Below, piece by piece: positions 49,322 to 64,000 of a stretch of 64,000 nucleotides of DNA. Source of the stretch: Brugia malayi. Taxonomy: Eukaryota; Nematoda; Chromadorea; Rhabditida; Onchocercidae. The stretch is from positions 6,948,187-7,012,186 of the forward strand of contig NW_025062475.1 of the NCBI RefSeq assembly GCF_000002995.4, given 5' to 3'. Below the pieces are notes generated by a model that was not told where the DNA came from, ran no database searches, and saw nothing but the letters and a program-made list of their open reading frames with translations. Positions within the stretch are counted from its first letter, which is position 1; each line of letters begins with the position of its first letter. Made by a program: the position numbers and the translations under genes.

Positions 49322-50281
49322 ATGGTATGCAGAGCTGTTGAAAAAACTGTTAAAATAACGATATAAATTTTCTTCCGGTAGATATTTTTTATTAGTTACT
49401 TGGTAGAAGCGCAAAAAATTATTAATTTTATATTCATTTCACATTGAAGGCGCGAATAAAATATAATCCGAAAGGGAATTGGTTTTTACACATATGGAGT
49501 CGAAAAATCACTGCGGTAGTTTCTTTACAACTTCTGAAGTATTTTTACAAATTCCTTGATCTTTAAAGTATGATATCGGTAACACTGAAATGATACCTAA
49601 TGAGGTGACTGAGACCGAATTATGCCTGCTTCATTTCTTATGTTGCAGTAAGGATTCAGAACCGGAACTGTAATTTTTTTTCTAGCTGAGAACGTTTTGT
49701 TTTATACTATTTTCATCTCTGAAAATGAAATAAGTGCTCTGTGGTAAACAAAATAAGTGCTCTGTGGTAGACAAAATAAGTGCATTTGTGATAGACAGAA
49801 GTTAGAATTTTATTGATCATGAAAATTTTTATGCCATAGATTCCTTAGATTACAGTTGTGTGTCTGTGTCTTTGTCTCTTGACTTTTTTTCCCTTTCTTT
49901 CAGAGCTATGCAAGATAAGTCGAGAGCCTCTGTTCTCACTGCTTCATGTTTTGGTTTTCAGAATATATAAATTGTTCCAATTGTAGGATTTATTTTCAAT
50001 GATGTTAAAAAAAACATTTTTTATATCAACTGAAATGCAGCATGGCTCATCGAAGGGTTTGTTAGGTTTGTCATGAGTTTTTTGTCGATTTTCTGGAATT
50101 TGCATTTCTTATGTACGTTTTAAACAGAGAACAGATAAGGACTTGTTTCAAAGTTCCAAACAACCCATATTATCAAGTATTTTGGCGTCCAAAAAGAGGA
50201 GGAGATAAAGTGCAGATTGTAAGATCGAATTTTGAAGTGAATGGCGATAATGAAGAAAAGATGACTGTTTGCGAAGAATAA
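49322..50281 (+). CDS. Doubtful small gene of unknown function
   Basis: Two exon-like pieces stand out. The first, from 49450, reads ARIKYNPKGNWFLHIWSRKI. The second, 50128-50281, reads IRTCFKVPNNPYYQVFWRPK, then GGDKVQIVRSNFEVNG, and ends at a TAA. If the first ends at 49538 the phases agree. A start is harder to place: an ATG at 49322 followed at once by GTATGC would be a one-codon first exon. It lies only 23 bases after the CHCHD2 stop and about 0.9 kb before GLOD4. No family is recognised. It may be a small real gene, an alternative product or a relic. Confidence 0.3.
49728..49796. repeat. Three-copy tandem repeat, 23-bp period
   Basis: Units starting AAATAAGTGC recur at 23-base spacing. 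The first two share TAAGTGCTCTGTGGTA and differ by one base (AAACA against AGACA); the third is diverged (TAAGTGCATTTGTGATAGAC). It is non-coding and lies within the doubtful small gene's intron. Confidence 0.8.
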
Positions 50282-51205
50282 AAGTGTTGGGTTGGATATC
50301 TAGTGATGAATCTATACTCATCTTAGTAGATTTCCCATGTTAACCATGTATTTTTCATGAATTATGAAAAACGATGTTGGCTTATAAAATCTTCATCGAA
50401 TATCTTCAACATCATAATTATTGTCATGACTGTTCGCAGAAAGCATCAAACATTATTTTATAAATCTCAGAAAAAAAATTATAAACCCGCAGCGGTAACT
50501 TTGAAAATCCAAATGGAGATTTATTCTCCAAAACAGGGTAGGTTGCTTTGATGAAAAAATATGTTTACTGATGGTTGATAAACGGTAATTTTATCCTAAA
50601 AACAGAACCGCCTGCTTTTAATCGTAAATAAGACCCCATTCCTATCTTTTTATGTTATATACTAACGGTATATACCATACAAAACTATATACTTCGAGCT
50701 TTTATTTTTTTTCTCTGTTTTACTGCAAAATCTTGGCAGTTCTCTGAAATTTTCTCAGTAAATGTGAATCTTAAGAAAGCTTTTTAAACAATATTTCCGT
50801 TCTTTGAGAGAAATTAAGTTTCATTCTGGAATTTAAAATTTCTTTCGTAGGTGCTTTTCAGAAAAGACAACAGGAAATGAAACTATACCGGTTAGTGGAT
50901 TAGAAACAAATCTTTGATCACTTTGAGTCTGTGAAGAATTACTTTATAATTTTGTCTTCCAGCAAGAAAGTTCCATTCTTTTATTTTTTCTTCATAAAAG
51001 TTCTTTGTGGATGAGTTTGTTGTACACCGTAGGGTGTATGTTTAAATTATGCAGGCTTTGTCCAAAGTAATCGAGAGAAATTCCTCAAGTCTTATTTCTG
51101 TTTTATCAAAGTTGCATGCAGTATATTTATTCAAGTTGTTTTCTTTTTTTATGACGTGTTTGCCGATTACTTTTTAGCTTGAAATTTGGTTAGCTTATAT
51201 TTACA
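50282..51205. other. Region before GLOD4, nothing supported
   Basis: AT-rich sequence with a short open frame at 50357-50551 lacking any recognisable feature. CTTTTTAG at about 51170-51178 could serve as a spliced-leader acceptor for GLOD4. Confidence 0.4.
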
Positions 51206-53479
<2,274 letters not shown>

Positions 53480-56347
53480 TAGACATTTTTTCAATTTTCT
53501 TTAATTTGTTGGTCACCTGGTATATGCAGAATTGAAGTTGAATTTATTAATTTTGCGGAAGTATTTAAGCAAAATCATTAGCATATTGAGGAATTCATCG
53601 TTTTACAACTTCTTTTTTCGAGGAAGATTAGATTATCTTGCTTTTACGTATACCATCATAATTTATCTGTTTTCTCGTAATAGATGTTCTGGTGATTTCT
53701 AGGCATGCAAATTATTTATTTACCCATTTATTACATTGCAAACAATAAAAGTTGCATAGGAATAATAGAAAAGCACCGAAACAAATCATTTCTTCACATG
53801 GAAATATTTAAGAAAAATTGCAAGGAACAAAAGCATAGGATAAAAGAGACAGAATACTATTATACAATCAGGGGCAGTATTTATGCTTTTTTACTTATTC
53901 TCGTTTTTTTTTTTGATTAATGATTAAAGTTTCCGGACGCTGAAGTTTATATTCCAGTGTGTCAACAAAGAAATCGTCAATGGAATAATTTTTCATAAAT
54001 TAAAAGCTAAAGATTTTTTATGTTTTCGTCGGTTTTTGAAATGTTATATCCTGCATCTTTAGATTTGACTGTCTCCTTTTTCTCTCTATTCCTCACTTAA
54101 CAAAACTTGACTCTTTCGTCCTGACACATCCTATTCAACAACAATTCATGCTTCCTTTTTTAGATTTATTATTCCGTACAGAAATTTTGAACTCAAATTT
54201 CATTACTTTTTTTGCAAATTTCAGGAAATTTCCATAAGAGAAAATAGGAATAACAAAGGAGCAACTTTTTATAAAATAATATTCCCATTTTAAAAATAAA
54301 CATTTCCATTTTCAATCATTACTAATAACATTTTTAACTTGCAGAATTATACAGTTATAATATTTGAATACCAAATAAAAAATCTTAACGAAATGAAGTG
54401 ATAGTACGGAAAACAGTGTAAGTATTGGTAATGGATTGTTTGAGTCTTACTATTATGATACCAACTTACTGTTATTATTATTATGACATCAAACTTGATT
54501 CAGCAGATACGAAATTATATTTCTTTATTTTTTTTTTTTTTTTTTTTTATTTTGGAATAACAGCGAACATGGAATAACAGCCATTTATGCATAAATTGTT
54601 AGTTTCATCCTGTCTTTTCTCCGAAGGTTCTTAACAATTTTTTAATCATTCTGGTATAGAAGAAATTAAAATTGAGGAATCAGGACAAAGGAAGTCATCG
54701 TTTAAATGATATATATACACTGAGAAATAAGATGCATGCATTGAAGTAATTAAAAGCTGTAAAGTAATTACTCAGAAGTATGATAAAATGATATAGAAAT
54801 AATACTACTATATATTGGAAAGCTTGTTGTTCCAGCCATGGTCATGCAGAAATTAACATTTGAGACGAATATCACAATTAAATAGGTGAAAAGTCAACTT
54901 CTTACCGTAACTCCTCTGCAACGAAGGATTACATTAAGGCGACTGCAGACTGTGATCTAAATAAATGCGCTGACAACTTTATATACAACAAATAGTTTTA
55001 GACTTCATTATCGTATTGATTATGCAGAAACACTTGTAGCAATGTGAACTTGAAGGCTGAATCTACCTTTGCTTCACACTTAAGGATTATTCTTAATCCA
55101 TCTAACAGGTTTAGAATAAGACATTACATTCATTAAACGTTAGATTGATTATTGGCTTATACAGCTTATAGATACAAGAAATTCAAAAGCTAACTTAATA
55201 TATTAATAACATGTATCCCATGAATATTCCGCAAAGAAAAGCATTAACTTCAAGAAATGATTTATCTTAATAAAAAATAAAGATGAACATTAAAATATGC
55301 ATAACATTCAACAACAGATAACTCTAACTCTGATAGATAACTCTCCTGACTGTATCCGAAGCACTGTTTTCTGCTAACTTTCTTCAATTTTTTTTCCAAC
55401 ATTTCAAACCTTAAAAGAAATATTCTAATAATTATAATTATGGTCAAAAATTATCAATTTCCAATATTAACTTCTTCAGTTTAAGGAGTGGGTTTAATTT
55501 AAATTACTCAAATATAATGTGTGCTCACAGTTTCGTTTCGCGACTCAATAAAATCCGAATTTAATTGTTGGACAAAAAACAGAAATGATGTTCTCATGTT
55601 GCATTTTAACAATAATCCTATACAGGTGTTGCCAAAGCCTTTTTATATTTTTATTATGAAACCAAATCACATTTACTCAATCAAGGAACTCATTGAGGAA
55701 ACCAACTTTTCCAATTTATAGTATAAACTATTCTTTTCTTAGTTGTCGCAGTTTAACTTTTGTTATGTTTTTATAGAACCAATAATCAATAACCTATAAT
55801 TAAAAACCTATTAGTTAATATGAAATATGATGATAAACTAAAAATTTTTTTCCAATTTTAAAGTCCTTTTATCTTAGTCATGAAAAGTAGAGAAGACAAA
55901 AACAATGATGGCAGATTTTCAAAGTGCTTTGGATGTTATTTTTCTTTCCTCTTCATATATTTAATTGTTCAAGAAAGTAAAATTACTTCAAAATTTTGAT
56001 GATAACAAAAATTCTGAATTTCAGTACAACAAAATTAATTTTTCGACTTGGTTTGTTAGAGGTTTTGGATTTTCAAAGAGTTTCAAATCATATTGGTTTG
56101 TCATTTTTTAGAAAAAAAAAAAGAAAAGAAAAATCGATTTATTGGTATTGGATTAAATTCGAGACATCAATCTGACGATAAAATACTAATCCTTGTGCTG
56201 CTGTTTATTCGATTTCTCTCACTATGTTATCATAATTTTTCAAATTTCAAACGTATAAACAAACTATTTAAGCAACTCAGCCATTTCTCATTGCTAAGAA
56301 GAACTTATCCAGCTTATAACTTACTGAAAGAGATGGAAAGTAGCATA
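53480..56347. other. Convergent intergenic region
   Basis: About 2.9 kb between the GLOD4 stop and the stop of the minus-strand cystine-knot gene. It contains both 3' UTRs, a long T-run at about 54529-54549, and scattered short open frames with AT-driven composition. No RNA gene or further exon is recognised. Confidence 0.5.
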
Positions 56348-59300
56348 TTAGAGTTCCTGGTGCCCATACTTATCCACCGGCCACATGCATTCACACGAAC
56401 TGGGCACATTGGGAATTGTATACGGATGCCAACTATGAGAGCCAATTCGCCGACGCGAGAAATGTTGATCCTTGTAGTTTTGCACGCAGCGTAACATGCC
56501 ATGCACACACGTCTGAAAATTTAACTATTTTGAACTGGAAACATCTAATTATTCAACATTCGAGCAGGTCGAATAATTTCATTATGTCAGTAATGAGCTT
56601 TGCACTTCATTCATTGAAGAGTCAATGAATATAAGTACAAGTGTGCAAAATCACTATTTAAAATGCGAGATTTTTTATTAAATACATTAAAGTTCCTAAA
56701 TTCCAATTTTCTACTTTCAGATTTGTAGATTTTGAACTTTTCTATTGGATTTTTTTTGACAAAGGCAAAATTTTTATTAAATTAACCTTAAATCATATCA
56801 CTTGTCAACAATTGAACATTTTTTTGATTTAAAAAAAAAATTTGAAAAATTTGCCTTTCTCATTGGCAACCAACAGTTAAATTCACTAAAAATTGGTCAA
56901 AAAAAAAGTCTTCTAACATATTTTGAGAACTTACTGCCAGTTGAAAAAAGAAGCTGTTTTTAATTTTTGACAACCTGTTGTCGCTGTAGACAATATGTTT
57001 CACTTTAAATTATATGAGTTTCTGCCTGTATAAGAAAAACTCAAAAATTTGGAATAGCTTCTTTTAAAGTCAAATTTCTGAAGTGGTAATAAAATAAACA
57101 AGTTTGGCATATAATTATAAAGGCTAACAGACAACTGAGTTTATCAAATGATAAACAATCCTAAAATTTCATGCTTGATTATGTGATGATAAATTTGAAC
57201 GAGCAAATTGATTATATTCTACAACTCCTATCAGTCATTCCGCTCACCAGTTATAAAAGTGTGTGTACTTTCAAGATCAAAAAAATTAATGAAGAGAATC
57301 ATAAATTAATTGCAATACATGTCAATACATGTATATTTTTTGAATATTGAATATTTCCTCATTAATCATGGTATTTAAAATGGTGAAATTAAATAAACTA
57401 AATATCGAATTCTATTTGCAAATAGACAAGGGATAGGGCGAAACAGTAAAATACGAGTCTAATTGTAATCTTCTCAATTTTGATTTTCACCTGAAACATT
57501 TCCACATTCCAGTGTTAATGCATTCATGTGTAGATTCCACTAATAAAACTACGAGTCTATTAGTTTTTTGGGTACGTAATAATTTCAAATATTCCACCAT
57601 GACGTGATACTTACTTGATCTTATAAAATAATGTTATAATAAGGCCGCCAATTAAAAAAAAATTTTTCTTTAAATGCAATACCTGTAGCCTAATAGGTAT
57701 ACGTCCTTGTTGTTGTTCATAATCAGCGATACTTTTGCAGCGTATTTCGACAAAAAATGGGGGATCATATTCCTCTGTTGGAGTATTCATATGCACAGTA
57801 TTACGGTCACTTTCACATAATGGTTCATTCCTCTCCCGTTTTGATTTGAGATCCTAAAAAACAAATTGAGAAGTTTTACAGATATATACGTATTCATATA
57901 TATAACCATTGATGCTAATGTATATGTTCTGACTCCAAATGTCCCCAATTTTATTATTGCATCAACTTTTTAAAGGTAATAACGTTCGCCAGAATACTTT
58001 TGACTTCTTTGACAACTTTGTTCAAATACAAATTTTCAAGTTTTTGTTTCCTGGCTTTAGGATGAAATATGAAAAACTCTGAGGACTATTTATTTCAAAA
58101 TATTAATTTCTTGTTCTGATACTAAATCTTTAGCTAACAGTATTTCAAATATGAATTTTAACTTATTTGTTTTGGAAAAATATGCAACGGCAGATTTGAC
58201 AATTGAATACATATACAGAAATTTCTCAAAATTTTCTTTAAAAACATTCCAAAAATTGTGAAGTTTACGGTGATTACCTGCTTATTGTAAATGAGATAAC
58301 TGTTATGCAACTGCATGTATAGATGATTAAGAGAATGAGATTGAGTTCTCAGAACTTATTATCCTAATAGACTTTTTATCAAGATCGTTTCTCACTCCTC
58401 GAACGAAGCATGATTGAAAATTAAATTTGATTTAACAAATATATTAAAAATCTCTTCGAAAATTGATTGATAATGGCAAAAAAATCCTTTCAACATGTAA
58501 AAATGCTTTCTTAATTATCGATTTCTTCCTGAGGCTTCAAAATATTCAACGACTCATTTTTCGATTAATATAAAATTTTTGAGAAAAACTTCTTTTCAAA
58601 CTTTTTCTTTTCAATAAAATATTTATTTTGTATAGAGGTGAGCACACTCAATGATGTCATTACCTTTCTCTTTTCTACCCTCAAAAAATGCAGCGGAATT
58701 TTCTTCGTATAATTTTTTTTAGAAATGATGAAAAGGAGCAGTGTGAGAATTTTTCGACTTTTTATTTAAGGAAACATAACAAAAGTTAGAGAATCATCCA
58801 AATTTGCGATTGATATGCTCCTCGTTTCTGATATATTTGACAAATAGGAAAAAATATTAACAATAGGAAGGCAAATATGGCTGGCTGTGCAGATGGAGGA
58901 AAACAAAGAATGCAGGCTAAGAAATTTTGTGTTTTTTTAAAAGAAATGATACGTTGGTAGGAAATTTCAGCTATTATTGCTGAGTCTAAAATTTTATATT
59001 TCATGACGGAAACTGAAACAGGAGAAAAACTGATAATAATTTTTTGAAATAAAGTAAAACTTAAGAGTGCTCAAGTACAAAGGAATTTTTTCCAGCTAAA
59101 ATTTCTCGGACTGAAAATTAATTGGTCATTCATTTTTGTTCTTTGATAACTGATACGATATCAGTTTTCCCATTGTTTTAAAAACACGAAAGCAAAGCAC
59201 ATGATTCGAAACCATGCCAGTGGAATGTCATTCACATTTTGCTGTTTTGATCAAAAAGGTTCTTACTCTGTGGTGAGCTTTCATTTTATTTCTTACTACA

Positions 59301-60016
59301 CCATCATTGTTATTGACATTCAGTGGTCTTCGTAAATTATCGAAGAATTTTTCGCTGACACTACCCTCAGAACGACGTAATTGTAACTGCTGCTTCTGCT
59401 TCTGTTGCAACATTTGCTTGTATCGTCGTCGTTGCCGTTCTGAATGTCTCAAACGATTGTACGCAGAAAGCCCTGAATTTTTATAAAATTTTACTTATAT
59501 TTCAGAAAATTAAAGAGCTCATTTTCAACACTCATTTACCTGCCACAAAGAAAGGTAAGAATGAAAAATTGCATTGATATCATTAAAAAAGAATGCAGTT
59601 CAAATCTAAACTGAAGAATTATTAGCATACTTCAGTATTGATAACCAAATGGGACATCAGCTATTGTTTTGATGTGATGACGAAGAGATTGTTCTAACAA
59701 CGAGTTGATTGATTTTAAAACTTTTTATCCCTCATGTTTGAGAATGTATTCGAGACTTGTCCGCATCCATATCATCGAGCATACGCTCATCTGTTTCTCT
59801 TAAATCAAGAGACAATTAAGTAGTAACATACATACCGTGGTAGTCATAGGAAGTGCCCGCTTTCTGTTCATCGTTGACAATAACAGGTGATGGTATATTG
59901 ATATTAGTAACAGCTGTACCAGAATTAGTATCAGCAGTATGTGAAATACAATAATGGTTATTGATAATAACAAGAAGCGAAGTCATTATCGCTGCTAGCC
60001 AGGTGCCAGTTTGCAT
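56348..60016 (-). CDS. Secreted six-cysteine ligand, PTTH/Trunk-like cystine-knot precursor
   Basis: Four exons, 5' to 3': 60016-59836, 59472-59267, 57853-57683, 56512-56348, giving 240 residues in continuous frame. MQTGTWLAAIMTSLLVIINN is a signal peptide. Residues about 26-131 are a Gln/Arg-rich prodomain (RHSERQRRRYKQML). KSKRER at 132-137 is a dibasic processing site, leaving a mature part of about 103 residues. Six cysteines remain at 142, 168, 188, 195, 226 and 228, ending in a CxC (VPSSCECMWP). The order of features, with PPFFVEIRC before the second Cys, a closely spaced third and fourth Cys (TCVHGMLRC), and the terminal CxC, resembles insect prothoracicotropic hormone (ENSVPRFIETRNC, CRPPYIC, CLC) and Trunk, ligands of the Torso receptor kinase. 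Spacing differs and the extra Cys for dimerisation is absent. Spaetzle/neurotrophin, noggin or IL-17-like ligands are alternatives. The secreted processed form is well supported; the family is a moderate inference. Confidence 0.78.
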
Positions 60017-63000
60017 AAATGTACGTGATGGAGGACATATATCTCAGAGTTTGTATCTTTAGCTTTATAAATTTCTTATTTCTCCAAGCTCCAAGCAATT
60101 AACTTGATATCTTCTATTTCCCCTATCTCTTTTACCTTTCTCTTTTCACTGAACTGTCGTTTTGGTCACCACTGTTAATAAAATCAGTGGCACAACATAA
60201 ATAGTTATCTTTCTCTTTTCTTGTTACAAGAGAAGAAAGTATTTTGAAGTGCACTCTGAAGCTGACGGTAAGCAAATATTACTACACCAATACAGCCTGA
60301 AAATACAACTTTTTGTCTTTCGGAATATTTGAAAAGAAAGAATAGGTTGGTCAAGGAAACGATGGAATACACAACGCCATTGTTGATTTAAAAAAAAAAA
60401 AAAAGTGGAAAGATTGCTTTACAGATTTACAAGGAAACGTGAGGGAAAGACGTAAGAAAAGTAGAATGAAATACATATCAATATATCAGAGTTTGAACTA
60501 CCAAACGTCCTAAAACTTGTAATATTATCGTCAATGACTTAAATACACAAAGTAACATTACTCAATGCTCATTGTTACTTAGGTCTTCAAGCATAAGACT
60601 GCAATTTTGCCTCTCCTTGATAACGAAGCAAAATTCTATGAAAAGAGTTGCTTGATTGATTTGAAAAGCAAAGTTTGCTACATTATCGATATCATGATCA
60701 CTAAAATCGGATGAAAAGCAATGATTGAAGAGAAATGGAAGATGATCATTAATAAAAAACAAATGAAAGGCAAATGCGTGTCATGACAGAGAAAGTAACA
60801 GAATAAAAAATAATTTACAGCCTTGTAAAAAACAAAACTGTCAGTCAAATTGGTGATCATCATGTGAACTAATGGGAAACTTGATAAGGCGTTAATGAAG
60901 ATTGTTGTAATTAAATGAAATATTTAGTAAAAAAAAGAAACGTTTTTGAAAGTGCCAGAACAATGTGAAGAAATATGATAAAAATCTCTAAATTTTTTTA
61001 ATAGGATGGGAAGGTTTGCCTCACTTATCACTGTCTTCGATACTGATCACATCACATTCATATGAGAAAGCATGTCGCCTTCTTTGTCCATTACAAGTAT
61101 ATGTCGATAACATCGAATGCTGCTAATGAGAAGCAAAACGATTATTCAACAGTTAGTCAGTCATCCAAGAAGATGGTAATGGAAATAAAGATTGAGAAGC
61201 GGAAATAGATGGCGAAAGAAATTAGTCATGCCAGGTCTTATTGTACGCAGAGAGCAATGCACTGAAAATTTAAGTCTAATTCTGGACGTTTAAAAGGTCT
61301 CAAAACTGCATAGAGAAATGACCAAGAATTCATTTGTTAAAACTATGATCCTAGCATAGTGCTTTTGAGATTGGAAAAATTAGAATATGCATCAATTAAA
61401 AGCGAAAACAAAAAACAAGCTTAAAAACCGCAATTATTCTTTAACAGAGGATATGAATGTAAAATAATTGAAAATAATTTATGGACATATTCTTTCTCTC
61501 TTGAAATCAACTGAAATGAATCGTAAACAGTAATAAGATGAACCATCAAAAAATGTTTGAAACGTGAATTTTTAGAATCATTTTTTAAAAAATAGCTTAG
61601 CCAAGGTTGGAAATTAGTTTTTTTTTTTCTCTCATTTATTTTCATATTGTCAATTTAGGTTAACTAAAAAATCAATTAGGTTCCATTAAAAAAAAAATTT
61701 AATCCAAAAATTGAGTTAAAGAAATTATTGCTTTCTATTGTTTAAAATAAGAGGAGAACTTCTTGAAAGAACTGCAGTAAAAGTAATGCCATTATACTTT
61801 CCTGGAATAATTTTTTGAAATTTTTTCATCATTAAAGAAAAAACTGAGAAAAGCGAGAAAAATTCAAAGGAGTGTGCCGCTAAAGTAACGCAAAAATAAT
61901 ATAAAAATATAAAACAATTCATATTTCAATTAAAAATAGCATAAGTTAAATATTGAAGTTTTGCTAAATTTTTGCAACCTTATAATAATTCTGAGTTTGA
62001 GTAACTGTTCATCTATAAAAAATTTTTCCTATTTTTAGGGAATTCGGCCAACTTTGTTTTTGATCTAATTCAGGTTAACACCCAAGAATCTTCAGGTTGA
62101 TTGATCATTAACAAAAATGGCAGCAATTCGATGATAATTACTAGTTACGATGATAATGATAATAATGGTGTCATTATTATGATTACTATAGGAGTGATAA
62201 TAAAAGTAATATTAGGGTATTCATTAGTGCAGGGACGATAAAGATGGCAGTAAATGATGTCATTAGGCAAAATATATTTTTTGATATAAATTTTATAAAA
62301 AATTAGTCTTCAAAGCGACGCCAATGACACTTCAAATTGAAATATGGATGGAATTCCAAAATTCTTTTTTACTGATATTTTTCACTTTGAAATTTCTATT
62401 TCACTTAAAAAAATGAGATGCTTATAAAATTAATTTTTTCTCACCAACAAATTTTAAATTTCATTTGAAAGAAATATGAAAAAGAAAAGAAACAAAGATT
62501 GCATTTATTCTAAAAAGATATAAAGGTTAAGGTCTATTTCAAACTGTAATGCAGTTATCCTATACTTCTTAGTCCACTTTTCATATTAGTGACACTGGCA
62601 GCTCATTTATTGTGCCACAGTAGCATTTCCAATAGTGAACTGCAATATTATAAAGATCATGAATAATAATAGAAAGACTAGTGATAAGATCAGAATTTGT
62701 ATCCTATCCTTTACGATTTTCTAAAGCCTTGAAGTAATGATTAAAATGAATAAATGTCATCTTAGTAGGCTGTAATATATAATCAAGTGGAATACATTTG
62801 GTCCGCATTAATAATTCTCGATGGAAGATCCGAGCCTATTTTGAAATGGAGCCTTTCTTCTTCTCCTACTACATTTTTTCACATGTTCAATTGTCAGTCG
62901 GTAGTTTGAATTAATCTGACAATTTTACGATAGAACAGATGCAAACAAAAAGTGCAATTTTTTATAAAATTATGCAAAAATGTGTTGTCTGATCGATGTG

Positions 63001-64000
63001 AGAACTTTAAGTTACAAAGAAATGAAATTATCTAATATTTTAAAGAAACGAAAGTCATAAGCAAGACTGTTTGTAATATGTAGTTGAAGCAGATAATCTT
63101 ATTGCCACTAGTAAATAAATGAGTTCATATTATTTTTATTTTCATAATTTTTTCTATTTCTTGATGAGCAGTCGGATGAAAGAACTGAAAGCGTTATTCA
63201 TTTACGGTATAACAAAATGCAGCAGTTGGTAATAGTAATGTAGATATTTAAATTGATTCTTTTTGTACTCTATAAAAGCTTTTTCATTGCTCATAAAAAG
63301 AAGTAGAAAATTTTTGAAACTGACAATAGAAAAGGTGTTTCAAATTTCATTATTGAACACAAGCTCTTCAAAGAACTAAAAATCAGTCAATCACGGTTAT
63401 CTTTAGAATTCTACTTCGAGCAGAAATCTAATAAATATCATACTCTTTAACGAAAAGTTTGCAAATCTAATATTACTTTTAAATAATTTTAGAATTAGCT
63501 CATTATAATTGAAAATGAGGTAATGTGAGCGCATATATGGCCACAGGCACATATTGCTTGTGTGATCGTTTGGAAGATTGCATCATTGGTAATTTCCAGA
63601 AGAGGAAAAGCATGCTATACAGGATATAAGAAAACATTCAAAGCACGGTCATAAGATGACTGTCATAAAGTGTAAGCATAATGGATGAAGAATGGATGGA
63701 TAGTGATTTCAGGAGAAAATGCTTAAGCAAGTGATTCGGGCTATTCGGAAATGTTAACTACTAACTGAATTTCTCGAATGGTAGGATAGTATCTCGCTAT
63801 TGAAAACATATGCCAACTGTTGAAGTTATGGAAAAGTTTCAAAGAAATATAGAAAAATTAATCATCAGCAAGCAGATTGGTGACAGTATTGCCTTTATTT
63901 TCTGTGCAATTCTACGATCACCTCACAACAACAATGCAAGACATACAATTTGCATGGTATCATATGAAATAAAGGTATTTGCCAAAATATTTTACTACCA
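60017..64000. other. Upstream flank, no supported gene
   Basis: Nearly 4 kb of AT-rich DNA upstream of the cystine-knot gene, presumably including its promoter. Open frames are short and of poor codon use (for example minus 60562-60762 and 61725-61922). No exon with linked splice sites, tRNA or repeat array was found. A gene starting beyond the window cannot be excluded. Confidence 0.45.

Noticed and set aside
56093..56628. Plus-strand open frames overlapping the last exon of the cystine-knot gene.
   Set aside because: Antisense shadows; the minus frame with TCVHGMLRC and VPSSCECMW has the splice acceptor and phase.

Overview
The window reads as nuclear DNA of a nematode, most likely a filarial or other spirurid (clade III) worm. 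It is AT-rich. Genes are split into many small exons. Introns mostly start GTAAG/GTTTG and end TTTCAG. Several start codons sit a few bases after a TTTCAG that looks like a spliced-leader acceptor. The proteins resemble nematode or general animal orthologues. No bacterial, viral or transposase gene was found. All exon models were built by hand from frame continuity across splice sites. Every multi-exon model below keeps phase from start to stop, except where a doubt is stated.

Layout. 1.2-5.4 kb (+): a Gln/His-rich protein with a basic N-terminal helix, possibly the Mastermind-type Notch coactivator LAG-3/SEL-8. 7.4-17.6 kb (-): a 13-exon AKAP1 orthologue (membrane anchor, KH, Tudor). 19.3-20.7 kb: a large inverted-repeat element. 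22.1-27.6 kb (-): a PPM1D/WIP1-type PP2C phosphatase. 28.8-32.6 kb (+): an FBXO42-type F-box/kelch protein, divergent from PPM1D. 34.1-35.6 kb (+): glia maturation factor. 37.1-42.9 kb (+): a secreted protein with eight EF-hand positions, a furin-type site and a disordered tail of about 800 residues. 44.0-46.4 kb (+): an unassigned coiled-coil protein. 48.2-49.3 kb (+): CHCHD2/10-type mitochondrial protein. 49.3-50.3 kb (+): a doubtful small gene. 51.2-53.5 kb (+): GLOD4. 56.3-60.0 kb (-): a secreted, dibasic-processed, six-cysteine ligand whose layout matches the PTTH/Trunk cystine-knot hormones of insects. 60.0-64.0 kb: no gene seen.

The genes do not form one pathway. There is a loose mitochondrial theme (AKAP1, CHCHD2, GLOD4) and several regulators (LAG-3-like, PPM1D, FBXO42, GMF). 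The most novel items are the PTTH/Trunk-like ligand, the EF-hand proprotein with its tail, the inverted-repeat element, and an uninterrupted (GATA)n array of about 55 units inside a GLOD4 intron.
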